A stretch of DNA of 64,000 nucleotides, from contig CP051143.1 in the NCBI GenBank assembly GCA_001592805.2, forward strand, positions 62,001 through 126,000, in the 5' to 3' direction. The notes below the pieces were generated by a model. That model made no database searches. It was not told the DNA's origin and saw only the letters and a program-made list of their open reading frames with translations. The DNA comes from Peltaster fructicola (taxonomy: Eukaryota > Ascomycota > Dothideomycetes). Position 1 is the stretch's first letter. Every line of letters starts with the position of its first letter. Shown here piece after piece: positions 54,956 through 64,000 of the stretch. The position numbers and the translations under genes were made by a program.

Positions 54956-56213
54956 ATGGCTGAGAACGCACTCATCACCTTCAAGGCAGGCCGCTGTGAC
55001 ATCGTCGGCAAACGAGTTACACCCGATCCACAGCCTGGCTACATCTACATCTTCATCGAGGATGACCTTCCACATTTCTGCTGGCGACCACGCAGCACGC
55101 CTGCATCAGATCCATTACTTGACTTGCTCGCACTGCCCGGCGATGTCGACTTTGAGCCACACTTGAAGGAAGAAGGAGCTGAGGATCTGCACTCCCCTAC
55201 GAACGGTCGTGTGTACGTCCTACGATTTGCTTCCAGCGGCGAACGGCACTTCTTCTACCTGCAATCAAAGTCACAGCACACCAGTGGCGACCCAAGCTGG
55301 TTTTCAGAGCGAGATCAGAAATTAGGTCAGATCGTGAACGCCATCCTGCAGGGTGAAGAGGTCGATGTCGAGAATGAGATTACAGAGCTCAAAGAACAGT
55401 CCGGTCGCGGTGGCGGAGCAGGTGGTGATGAAATGGACATCGATGAACCTGAGTCGGGTACAGGCGGCGCAGGATCTGGTGCTACCGGCGGAGATGCAAG
55501 ACAGGAAGGCGAAGCAAGCAGAGAAGGCGGAGCAGATGGTGGTCGAGCGTAAGTCGGCCTGGCTTTCTTGAATGTAAGCGTTTCATAGTGGTTCTGCTAG
55601 AAGCACTGTTAACTGTTTGCACCTTCATGTGAATGGGGCTGACTTCTTGGGCAGACACACACAAGGCCAGACATCGACATTAGTAAATGACTTCCTCCAG
55701 TCCTTGAACACACAACGAGCACAACCACCTAAGCAACAACAGTACACTACGCTCTCCGATCTACTGACGTCTTCAAACACAATCCCGTTCCTTCAGTCAG
55801 CAACTGCACATCAGGTGGACCAGCTATGTGCATTCTTACCAGCAGACCTCTTTCTACTTGCACAGGAGTCGAGCTCGACAACAAGTAGCAACGATCTGTC
55901 GAACCTCTCTTCCCAGGCTTCAGCAGATGCTACGGCTGCAATTGCTGCACTCTCGCTGGATCAGAAGAAGGAGATCATCGCACGGGTACTACGATGCCCA
56001 CAACTGCAGCAGTCTTTGGGCAGTCTAACGATCGCACTTCGAGACGGAGGTCTGCCTATGATTGGCGATGCACTGAAGCTCAATGTTGAGCATGGCGGTC
56101 TGATCAGAGGCGGAAGCATGCCACTAGGAGGTGGTGATGCTGTACGTGGGTTCGTGGAAGGTGTGAAGAGAACTGTCGAGGAGGAACGGACCAAGGACAA
56201 GATGGAGGAATGA
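54956..56213 (+). CDS. RPN13: Proteasome ubiquitin receptor Rpn13 (ADRM1)
   Basis: Exons 54956-55548 and 55655-56213 with a 106-nt intron (GTAAGT to GGGCAG) give 383 residues from MAENALITFKAGRC. The Pru domain (about residues 1-120) shows ITFKAGRCDIVGKRVTPDPQPGYIYIFIEDDLPHFCWRPR, then RVYVLRFASSGERHFFYLQS. The linker is Gly/Glu/Asp-rich with EMDIDEPESG. The C-terminal DEUBAD domain is present: TTLSDLLTSSNTIPFLQSATAHQVDQLCAFLPADLF and QKKEIIARVLRCPQLQQSLGSLTIALRDGGLPMIGDALKLN, which binds the Uch37 deubiquitinase. Yeast Rpn13 lacks this C-terminal domain, whereas it is present here and in animals. The protein docks on Rpn2 in the 19S particle and captures ubiquitinated substrates. Confidence 0.95.
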
Positions 56214-59200
56214 GATCGTGCTCGACAATACACTGTCATAGCTATGATTTTGAGCTATCAGCATGGTCGGATAGTGCTCAAACTGCACCGGGGACACCGA
56301 CTCGTTAGTCAAGCCGTAGCGATAGCGAGTGACTTCGCAACCTACTTGAGCATAACTTCACAATCAGTATGTCTATGCGATTAGTGTGCCATGTAGCAGC
56401 CACGTATGGATGTCTCACGCTTGCAGCTGCTAATTGCCAGCCATGGCGTGCGAAAGCGATCTGCAACGCTGCGGTGCATCACTGCACGACTGGCGAATCA
56501 TGCAAGCCAATGCGTATCCTTAGTACCACCTTATGTGCCAGCGATCACGTCTGCCTTTTGGCTCTCTGAGCATGGCGACACGTGCTTAGCTAGCGAGATG
56601 AGGCCATGTGTGAATCCTGGTTGCCGTCGTACAATTGCTATCGTCTGGTTGTACTATTGTATAGCAGCAACTCTGCGGCTGAGTCGAAGCATGCCCCCTT
56701 TGCTCTCTGAATCGAGGTAACGGTGCCCGCGAAGGATGCATCATACCTCTTTGACGATCGTGCGGGAGTTTCCAGGCGGACAAGCCCTGATGTGCATTAG
56801 AGACTGGATGTGGCACTATGGCTTAAGCCACGCGCTTCGGATCATTTTAGCACTCGCCCATATACTTGCTCAACGAATGTAGGTTGCGGTGGTGATCTAC
56901 ACACGGCATAGACGATGCCTTCATAGATGTTGGTGGCTGTGGTCGATATCTCCACACCGTCTTCGGGATGAGCGCTGCGTTCCTGATTTGCCAAATGGTG
57001 TGCTGCGATCATAGGGCTGAAGGTACCTCGTTGACGACGAAAATAAGCGAGTATACGATAGCATCGGGTGGTCTGATTGGCACAGCACATCAACTGCCTG
57101 GCTCATGACAATAGTTGTGGTTCGTGATCCTACAGCAGCATCGTCGTCATGACCTGTACCCAGGGCGTACATGCACACAAGATCATTGGTTGTTGGTGGC
57201 TTTTGGGTGAAATGAGAATGCGAAAATCGCCAGAAACGGGTCGTGACGTGTCTTCGAGAGGTGCGGATCGTACAAACGCCTGATTAGATCAGCATCACCT
57301 AATATGCCGTACATGACGTTCAGCAAGCGGTGCGACATCTCCACGAGCGGTGTCCTTTCGTGATAGCTGATGAGTTGTGAGTCCAGCCTTACCCTTCTTG
57401 ACTTCGTCTTCACCCTTCCCTGTCGTCTGATTGCGTATTTGTCGATCTGCTGAAGGCTGTGCAATAGATCTCTCCGACACGATAAGTCACAGGGCTGCAG
57501 CAAGGGTGACAGCAGTCAAGGCGGAAGTGCCGACTGCGTTTGCTCGAAGCTCGCTGCGTGACGCCGCCATACAGCTGTTGGATGAACCGCTAGAGCTGTG
57601 TCTCGCATGTTTGTGATCGGACGATACGATGGTGGTGAACTCTCTGGTATGCTGTTAGCGAGCAGGTGACATGCCTTATCTCAAGTAATTGTCAGTCTAT
57701 CGGCGAATGAGAGCCAAGATGCTCTGGCACTGAATGATGGCTGTGCATGGTCGTACTCGCGGACGGTGCTAGATACCGACGACGCCAACTAACATTTGTA
57801 AGGTTGGTCGGCTTGCTCGAATAGGTAACCGCTGGTGACATTGAGTGATCTGCTTGTGCCGTGCTAGCATATTGCTTGGTCTGTCGATAGCATCGATCTT
57901 TCTGAGAAGCTATAGCAACGGTGTATAGCAAGTAGCACCAGTACATCAGGCGTTGAGCGAGTTTATGGTGCTGACAAGCCGCATATGCAAGTCTGCCGTA
58001 GGATGGGCACTGTCCGCATTACCCTGTCGTAGTTTGCTCAGAGAATCCAAACGACAAGGTGCTGACAGAAGCTCGCGGATGTATTCCATAGTTTGTAGGG
58101 CTGTCGAGTAAGGTGTGCGAGGTGCATCAGACGGCACAAAATCATTGTGATCAACGAGGATACCAGACGATTGCGACTCACCGATCTCGCATTCAACTAG
58201 GGTTTGACGACGGGGAACATGCTGCTGACAAAAGTGCTGGGACTCGAGCTTTGAATGGACGGCCTGGAGTTGAAGTAGGGCTGTATGCAAGAGTTGTGCA
58301 TGATCGACATGCGCATCGGCTTTCATGGTGAATCTCGTACATCTCACGGGGTTTAGCTGTAGCGGTGTACCTGGAGCTCCCCGGCGAGGCTGAGTGCCCT
58401 ATAGTTTGAGCAACCGTCGTTCTCGTCATTTGGAGTCAGAGGACCAGTAACCCATTTCGGTTCTTGACCAGCGACAATCACCGTTGTGTCCGTGTCTCAG
58501 GTCTGTGATTCGTGTCATTGCGTCTCCAGCTCGCTCCTAGTCTTCGTGTCACCTCCGTAGCTGTGCGAGGGCACGGGACAATAGTTGTTGTGTTTGTAGC
58601 GTAGAGTTTGGGAGGGAAGAAGCAGTCGACAGAAGGCGTGTGCGTTCCAGGCAGCCATGAGCTCATTGGCTGGCGCTCGGCGAGCGGGCACCGTGCGTCT
58701 CAGACAAGACAATTTTGAGAAAGCAACGCCAGCAGATCATGCTACACGTGCTTTGGTACAACAAGACGATCAGGCTCTTCGAATAGTCTGTTGCAACGAG
58801 CGAGAAAGCGAGCAGTACTACAGTGGCAGCAGCAGCGCGCAACTATGCTTCGTCATTCCGAAGCGGCCCACGTGCAGTACACGCGCAGCAAAGGTAGGTA
58901 GGATCAGGATTCAAATTCATCTCAATGCTACTCTACTCGGGGCGGCATCGTAGTTACGATTGCACCAAAGAAGGAAACAGTCAGAAATAAACATAGGCAG
59001 GACCCGAAACGAAGCCACAGGCGAGCTGTGATTCCTAAGGCGCGCCATCCGTTGAAGCTACGAGAGCCAGGACAATACCAGCGAGGAACTATCCAGCACA
59101 GGTATCGTGTTTAGAGTTGCACCTACAGCAGCTCTCCTCAGTTTGTAATCCACAGCAGCGTCAACTAATCTGCCTCACTATGGCTGCTCGAAGGATTGCT

Positions 59201-59585
59201 GGCTTGCAGCCTGTTTCTGTAGCTTGCTGGCGACAGACCGCAAGAAAGCTTGCATGCAGGGCCCACGGACCCAACGGCCGAACTTAATGCTTCCTTCGCT
59301 CTACTCTTGCGCTGCCAAATGTACCCTCACTTACACACATGGCTTGATGGCGCTAACAAGGATCCTGGTTCCGGTGCAGCCTTGCCAAAAGGCGTGGTTT
59401 GAAGTAGCCCATCATGCCTGCGAGCTCAAAGGTGAGAGGCTTCAAGATATATGGCTACTGCAAGCCCCATTCCTCGCCCTACGACCTGCTCTCAATCCTG
59501 TTCAACATTCATATACCTGCTCTTCCTGCGTACATCCTGTCGTCTCCTTCCTCAATACGAGAGTACATTACTACCATCACCAGTC
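56214..59585. other. Gene-poor region, 3.4 kb, no convincing gene
   Basis: Most frames are below 110 codons on both strands with no domains; the longest is a 178-codon plus-strand frame (59224-59760) that overlaps the bZIP start and has no protein character. A minus-strand segment (57190-57620) shows blocks with some protein character (KKGKAGLTTHQLSRKDTARGD near 57350-57410) in frames that do not connect by good splice sites, so it may be a remnant. A 133-codon minus-strand frame at 57946-58347 is listed separately. Confidence 0.35.
57946..58347 (-). CDS. Hypothetical small ORF, doubtful
   Basis: 133 codons, or about 126 from MKADAHVDHAQLLHTAL. The sequence has helical, moderately conserved-looking character (LLHTALLQLQAVHSKLE, LQTMEYIRELLSAP, LHMRLVSTINSLNA) and lacks low complexity. 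It matches no family I recognise. No neighbours or splice sites support it further, and an overlapping frame of 78 codons is open in another register. It could be the last exon of a degenerate gene in this gene-poor region, or chance. Confidence 0.25.
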   Translation of the reverse strand: MRCTRFTMKADAHVDHAQLLHTALLQLQAVHSKLESQHFCQQHVPRRQTLVECEIGESQSSGILVDHNDFVPSDAPRTPYSTALQTMEYIRELLSAPCRLDSLSKLRQGNADSAHPTADLHMRLVSTINSLNA

Positions 59586-60522
59586 ATGTCTCGAGCAGGA
59601 AGCTACAGCTATCCACCATATTCGATCGAACCTTCACCAGTCAAACAATATCCTAGTCCACACAGCATGTCGAGTGCTTTCAGTGCCAGTGCCAATCCCA
59701 ACGAGGACTGGACCAAGATCTCAGACCTTGCAGAGCGACGAAGGATACAAAATCGAATAGCTCAACGCAACTATCGTGAGTACTGCGAGCTGTAATTCTG
59801 GTCTATGACCCTAACGGCAACGACAGGCAAGAAGCTGAAGAAGCGACTTGAAGATCTTGAACGACGAGCAGGCTCAAGCTCAGCATCACCAGAGGCACAA
59901 CCAGCAGAGCTCGCCAAGGTCGAGACGACAAGGCAGACTTCAGAGCAGCACAGACGATCGACGAACTACCAGTCGCAACGAAGGCCTACGGAAGCTCTTG
60001 GTCCACAATACCTGACTCCACCTGAAGACCGAATGTTCTCTCAGCAGTACACTCGACAATTGTCCACATCTCCACCGCCATTCACGTACGCATCGATGCC
60101 CATGACAGAAAGCTTTGCACCGTACCAGCAGACGAATTCGTTTTGCAGCATACCGAATATAGATCAGGCAATCAGCTCACAGTACATGCAAGCACTGCCT
60201 CAGCAGTACTCACAAAATCTTGGCCTTGTTACACCACCAATCAAGAACGAATTCTACGGCGACGACGAGATGAGTCCATTCAGCATGAGCTACGCATCCA
60301 TCGACACAACAGCACAACCGTATCAGGACTTTTCGCCCTATGTGAGTACTGCACAACGTCGAAGCTATGGCTAGGACAAGAGTACTGATACGACGTGCTC
60401 AGACACCATCCTTGCTGGACTCCTTCGAGTTCTCGTCGACTGGGTCACCGCCTGAATCACTCATAGGTCCTCATACGCCTCCATCGATGGCCCAGACACC
60501 GCCCTTATACTCGCAAGGTTAG
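59586..60522 (+). CDS. bZIP-type transcription factor with short basic region (fungal type)
   Basis: Exons 59586-59775, 59827-60341 and 60403-60522 give 274 residues from MSRAGSYSYPPYS; introns are 51 and 61 nt. The first splice joins WTKISDLAERRRIQNRIAQRNY to RKKLKKRLEDLERRA, completing the N-x3-Q/A-x2-R basic region typical of fungal bZIP proteins. There is little leucine-zipper heptad after it (LEDLERR), so dimerisation is unusual or short. The remainder is Gln/Ser/Pro/Tyr-rich and disordered (PEDRMFSQQYTRQLS, SPFSMSYASIDTT), ending SPPESLIGPHTPPSMAQTPPLY after the last splice. Such proteins occur in many filamentous ascomycetes; targets are unknown. The last exon matters because the unspliced frame ends early at RRSYG. 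Confidence 0.85.
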
Positions 60523-61482
60523 CGCCGTAACGTATACGGCTGGGGCCAAGCCGGCGAGACGATATAAACGAAGGCTGAACTGCATCTCGAACGTCCTACA
60601 AGGCCGGACTTAAAATGGTCGTACGGCATATGCATTGCTCTGGAGGGGCGGCCTTAAGGAATGCCATGGGTTCTTAGACACAAGTTTGATTGTCAACCCG
60701 CCCTGCCTCGTGACATCGGGACCAGAAAGCTACGCAAGGTCGTTATCATGACCAAGCATCATTCTGTATGAACAAGCTACTGTATGTACGCTATCTGCCC
60801 ACCAACTTCTCCTCATCATTGTGAATCACTTTCCAGCCTTGCTTTTGATGTAACGTCCGTGTTGGACAAGCTTCCGCGCCGGGCAGTTCCTGTGCATCTC
60901 AGCTCCATCGGCCGTCCCTTTATTTAGGCATCCCTACTCAAAGTCGAGCTCGGTCGAAGAACTCTCCGAGCTCTGTCTTGATTCTGCACACCATGACAAC
61001 TGGGCTGAACAAGGGTTTAGAAGCGAGTCGAGGGGACGAAATGGAACGTGGAACACAGACTTCAGCCCCACGATGCTACTGTATACGTCGGGCAGCACAG
61101 CCTGAAAGATGTACGCGGCATGAACGGTCCTTGCATCTTTGATAGGCATGCTCAGGGAGCCGCTAGCGAGGATCTACTTCAATGTGCTCGGCATCTGATT
61201 GAAGATCCTCCTCCGCAGGCTGCCGTTGTTCTTAAGAGGCCAACTCGTGTTATTCGGAGGGCTGTGGACGCGTATCTCTCGGCCAGCCCTTATGCATTAC
61301 CCGTCACGATACGATTGGGAGACATTGACATCATCTTGCAATTCTTGCCGAAATCAAATGTATGCATGAAGCTTGATTTCCAGATCTATCTGATCAACTG
61401 CCACGGGACGCCGGCAGACGAAGCCTATCAGTGCGAATGCGCGCTTCGTGTGCCGCCTACATCCTATCTGATGACCAACGCC
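60523..61482. other. Intergenic region upstream of the CIA30-type gene
   Basis: 960 nt. The frame of the CIA30 gene stays open upstream to about 61048 (145 codons) without typical protein start features, so it is probably leader or promoter. If translated, it would add an unrelated N-terminus. Confidence 0.35.
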
Positions 61483-62561
61483 ATGAAGGAGAAGAAGAAA
61501 ACCGACCTCACGCTCTTCGGCTCGGACGAGTGAGTACGCCAGACTTGTGTAGAGAGTGTGTCTATTGACGTACATCTAGCAATCCGTGGATCTCAAAGGA
61601 CTGGACCGATAGTGATGATCGAGTAAGAGGTGGAAAGTCCCAGGTGAGCTCGATCCGCAGCCACACCTGTAATGCCAACTACTGACGCGTTGTATCAGTC
61701 GTATCTAGAATGCTCTGACGATAGTGCTCGATTCCATGGCAATCTAGACATTGAGACGCTTGGCGGAGCAGGATTTGCAAGTCAACGCACGACGGGCGAT
61801 GACCGTTCTTGGGACTTATCAGATTATGTTGGCATTCAGCTGAACATCTCCAAGGGTGACAGTAGGTGGGACGAAGTGCTGGAGATGCCTGCTGATACGC
61901 TGCTGCAGAGAAGCGTTACACATTCATCCTCAAGGACGAGCTGCTACCACCTAAGAAGGAAGATGGTAGGGAGCAGGCAACCATCTCATATGAGTGTGAC
62001 TTCGAATTACCTCCCCAGGACGAGCCTGATGATACGAAGGACAAGTCCATCTTCATACCATGGAAGAGGTAGGTCTGGAATTGCAATCTGGGCATTCACT
62101 GACCTTTACAGCTTCACTCCCACGTACAGAGGCAAGGTGAAGAAGGATGCCGATCCTCTTGAAACCAAGGACATAAAACGGATGAGCATAATGATGCGCA
62201 GGTGAGCCTGAGATCAGTCACTAAGACATTGCTTACACAGACTCAGCTTCTTCGGTACGCAAAAGGGCGATTTCTCCTTGACGATTTCCTCAATCAAGGC
62301 GCTCGTCAAGGTTCCTGGTTCGTCTGAAGAAATGGTTGTGAAGCAAGACATGTGGCAGGTCGAGCAGGGCGCGATGCCGGCTACAGATGATCCTCGTTAC
62401 ATTCGCATACACGAGGACTTCTATGTGTTTCAGGTATGATTCTCTGATCAGGCCATTTCCTCGCTAACTTTATCAAGATCAACGTCCGGGTGCACAGAAA
62501 GACAGCCCTGGTTCTTGGGTTGATCAGCGTTGCATTGCTTGTGTTCAACCTCTGTGTATGA
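61483..62561 (+). CDS. CIA30-domain protein (complex I assembly-like), probable tail anchor
   Basis: Seven exons (61483-61529, 61580-61643, 61699-61861, 61909-62068, 62112-62201, 62247-62433, 62478-62561) give 264 residues. MKEKKKTDLTLFGSD leads into NPWISKDWTDSDDRVRGGKSQ-SYLECSDDSARFHGNLDIETLGGAGFASQRTTGDDRSWDLSDYVGIQL, a full CIA30 start. RYTFILKDELLPPKKEDGREQ, IFIPWKSFTPTYRGKVKKDADPLETKDIKRMSIMMRSFFGTQKGDFSL complete the fold. In animals this domain occurs in NDUFAF1, which helps assemble complex I. The last exon follows a 44-nt intron with donor GTATGA, branch GCTAAC and acceptor CAAG, and encodes ALVLGLISVALLVFNLCV, a hydrophobic end. If the intron is not removed, the protein stops two codons later, after VFQV. 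No mitochondrial presequence is seen. Confidence 0.87.
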
Positions 62562-63003
62562 CAGACTTGACCGACACAATACGGAGTCACTCCTTGTAAC
62601 TACCATGCGACCTTTGGGTTCCATGCTGCTGGTATGCTCACTCCCTCAAATCACGCGTGCCTCGAGATGGTAGGATAGCATGTGCTGAGGTTGGGACGAG
62701 TGTACCGAACTCTACTACAGCTCAGTCGGAGTCATTTGATTGAGCTGCATTGCAGCATCATCAGGCAGATCGTCTCAGGTTCTTGCGGCTGATCGAGCGT
62801 GGAGATGTGCCTGTTATGATCACTGGTTGTCTCGTGGTCTGCTTCTGTCTCGCAATCATATGAGCTGCACCATGTAGGCAGGCAAGGTGAAGGACGTTGC
62901 TCGACCTGCTACAGTGCAGTGGCATGTGAGAGATGTCATGTGCTCATGCGCTGTGTGTGTGACTGGCCGAATGATAGCGATCAGCGCAATATGCTGCCGC
63001 ATT
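62562..63003. other. Intergenic region between CIA30-type gene and MED7
   Basis: 442 nt. The genes converge here. Nothing coding was recognised. Confidence 0.35.
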
Positions 63004-63753
63004 TCAATCACCCTCCGTCAATGGCTGGTTGTTGTCTATATGTACTTCGTCAGCAAGATCGTCCAGTAGCCTCCAAGCTAATTCTTGCTCGGCCTTTCTC
63101 CCATCTAACGACGCAGCTGCTTTGTCGATGGACTCCGCCTGGTCCTGAGATCTCAGTGGACCATCCGTTGCCTGATTGACCTCGTTCAGAGCCTTGTGTA
63201 TCTTGCCTTTCAATTCTCCAATCGTCTTGATCTCTTGCCTCAGTTGCTCCACTCGCTCTTCCATCATGAGCAGCAGAGACTCCCGAGCTTGATGCGGTCG
63301 GTACTGGTTGATCAGGTCGTGCATGTTGAACACCATATCCCGTAGATTCTTTACTTTCTCTTCATGCAGTGCAGGATTTTGAGCTAGGATACCACATGTC
63401 GAGAGGAATGTTGCGAGCAAAGATCGCGCCAGTGCTATCAAATATACCTGCGGAGCAAGCTTGATCGACGGATGATCTGGATACAGCGTGTCGATTCCAG
63501 CTTCATCCAAGGTTGGGTCTGGCGCATTCAAATCATGCTGATAGCCAAAGGTCTTCCATCGTCCGTCTGCTGGAGGCTGTGGTGGCACGAGATAGCGTAA
63601 CTCTGCTGGCACGTCTATTGCTGCTGGTGGTTCAGGCGCCTCGATTGACTGCTGTTGCTTTTGCTGCTGCGATCGATGAAGGTTTGTACTCGTGAAGTGT
63701 TTGTAGAACGGAGGTGGTGTCGGGAATGTCGTAGCCTGCTGTTTGTCGCCCAT
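63004..63753 (-). CDS. MED7: Mediator complex subunit 7
   Basis: Intronless, 249 residues from MGDKQQ. The Pro-rich start ATTFPTPPPFYKHFT is the family signature, followed by the Gln-rich spacer and AELRYLVPPQPPADGRWKTFGYQHDLNAPDPTLDEAGIDTLYPDH, which forms the conserved N-terminal module contacting MED21 and MED31 in yeast structures. The C-terminal half is helical: VYLIALARSLLATFLSTCGILAQNPALHEEKVKNLRDMVFNMHDLINQYRPHQARESLLLMMEERVEQL (paired with MED21), then a charged tail. Mediator links regulators to RNA polymerase II; MED7 is in the middle module. The length is in the normal fungal range. Confidence 0.95.
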   Translation of the reverse strand: MGDKQQATTFPTPPPFYKHFTSTNLHRSQQQKQQQSIEAPEPPAAIDVPAELRYLVPPQPPADGRWKTFGYQHDLNAPDPTLDEAGIDTLYPDHPSIKLAPQVYLIALARSLLATFLSTCGILAQNPALHEEKVKNLRDMVFNMHDLINQYRPHQARESLLLMMEERVEQLRQEIKTIGELKGKIHKALNEVNQATDGPLRSQDQAESIDKAAASLDGRKAEQELAWRLLDDLADEVHIDNNQPLTEGD

Positions 63754-63956
63754 GTTGGCGACTCGTCACGTCGAGAGCTCTGTGTCGTTCTGTATGGTCA
63801 AGTGTGTCGCTGGCGCTATCGCGCAACATCATATTGCAAGGTCCATTATGGTGTCTAACTTCAAGGCCTGTCAAAACATTGAAATCACAGACATGTGATC
63901 TCCGCTCGAGCTTTGACGACCCCATATTCTAATTATATGAGCTCACAGGGACAACA
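63754..63956. promoter_or_regulatory. Probable divergent promoter MED7 / right-end gene
   Basis: 203 nt between the MED7 start and the possible ATG at 63957. No specific site can be named. Its role as a shared promoter depends on the weak right-end gene call. Confidence 0.3.
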
Positions 63957-64000
63957 ATGTCGTTCGAGGACAGTCCTCATCCTGTGTCATACTCTCACGG
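63957..64000 (+). CDS. Possible 5' end of a gene running off the window
   Basis: An ATG at 63957-63959 with AACA before it opens MSFEDSPHPVSYSHG through the last base. The context (A at -3) and the divergent arrangement with MED7 are suggestive, but 14 codons cannot identify a protein and could be chance. Confidence 0.3.
   Translation, partial: MSFEDSPHPVSYSH

Noticed and set aside
1-64000. tRNA or 5S genes
   Set aside because: A scan by eye for B-box-like GGTTCGANTCC and its complement gave only coding or unpaired matches.
1-64000. Transposons, CRISPR arrays, viral genes
   Set aside because: No reverse transcriptase, transposase, integrase or regularly spaced repeats were seen.

Overview
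This window looks like a chromosomal segment of a filamentous ascomycete (Pezizomycotina). The gene style (many short introns of about 41-62 nt with GT-AG ends and CTRAY branch points, roughly balanced base composition, small intergenic gaps) and several of the protein types suggest Dothideomycetes. That placement is inference from protein style, not from a search. I see no bacterial operons, tRNA or rRNA genes, CRISPR arrays, transposons or viral genes.

Layout. 0-7 kb is the accessory-looking end: the 3' tail of a cut-off gene, a Thr/Ser-rich secreted-type gene with a disrupted 5' end, an MFS exporter, a decayed Zn2Cys6 regulator and an ArsH-type flavoprotein. 7-16 kb: a Cyc2-like mitochondrial oxidoreductase, a TACO1/YebC-family protein and the 1997-residue HEAT protein LAA1. 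16-22 kb: PP2A activator (PTPA), a short-chain dehydrogenase, an acyltransferase-3 membrane protein and mitochondrial GrpE. 22-31 kb: EDC4-like decapping scaffold, homoaconitase LYS4 and a SUZ-domain protein, all three carrying apparent single-base indels in short homopolymers. 31-38 kb: secreted PLC-like protein, BOR1-type anion transporter, DHX35-type helicase and a CUE-domain protein. 38-45 kb: small conserved proteins, CCDC25/Jlp2, a rhomboid protease and an F-box/zinc-type protein. 45-56 kb: BAT aminotransferase, SCY1 pseudokinase, HSP78, EMC5, eEF1B-alpha and RPN13. 56-59.6 kb is gene-poor. 59.6-64 kb: a bZIP factor, a CIA30-domain protein, MED7 and possibly the start of a further gene.

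How the genes relate. This is mostly unlinked housekeeping: mitochondrial maintenance (Cyc2, TACO1-like, GrpE, HSP78, rhomboid, BAT, LYS4), membrane traffic and ER (LAA1, SCY1, EMC5), RNA metabolism (EDC4, SUZ, DHX35), translation and proteolysis (eEF1B, RPN13, CUE) and transcription (MED7, bZIP). Many neighbours are convergent or divergent with very small gaps. I did not find a convincing new biological system. The most useful observations are the homopolymer frameshifts, the decayed regulator next to an exporter and ArsH, two GC-AG introns, a repeated branch-point/decoy-AG layout in the three eEF1B introns, a probable tail-anchored CIA30 protein, and a short intergenic match to the 25S rRNA core.
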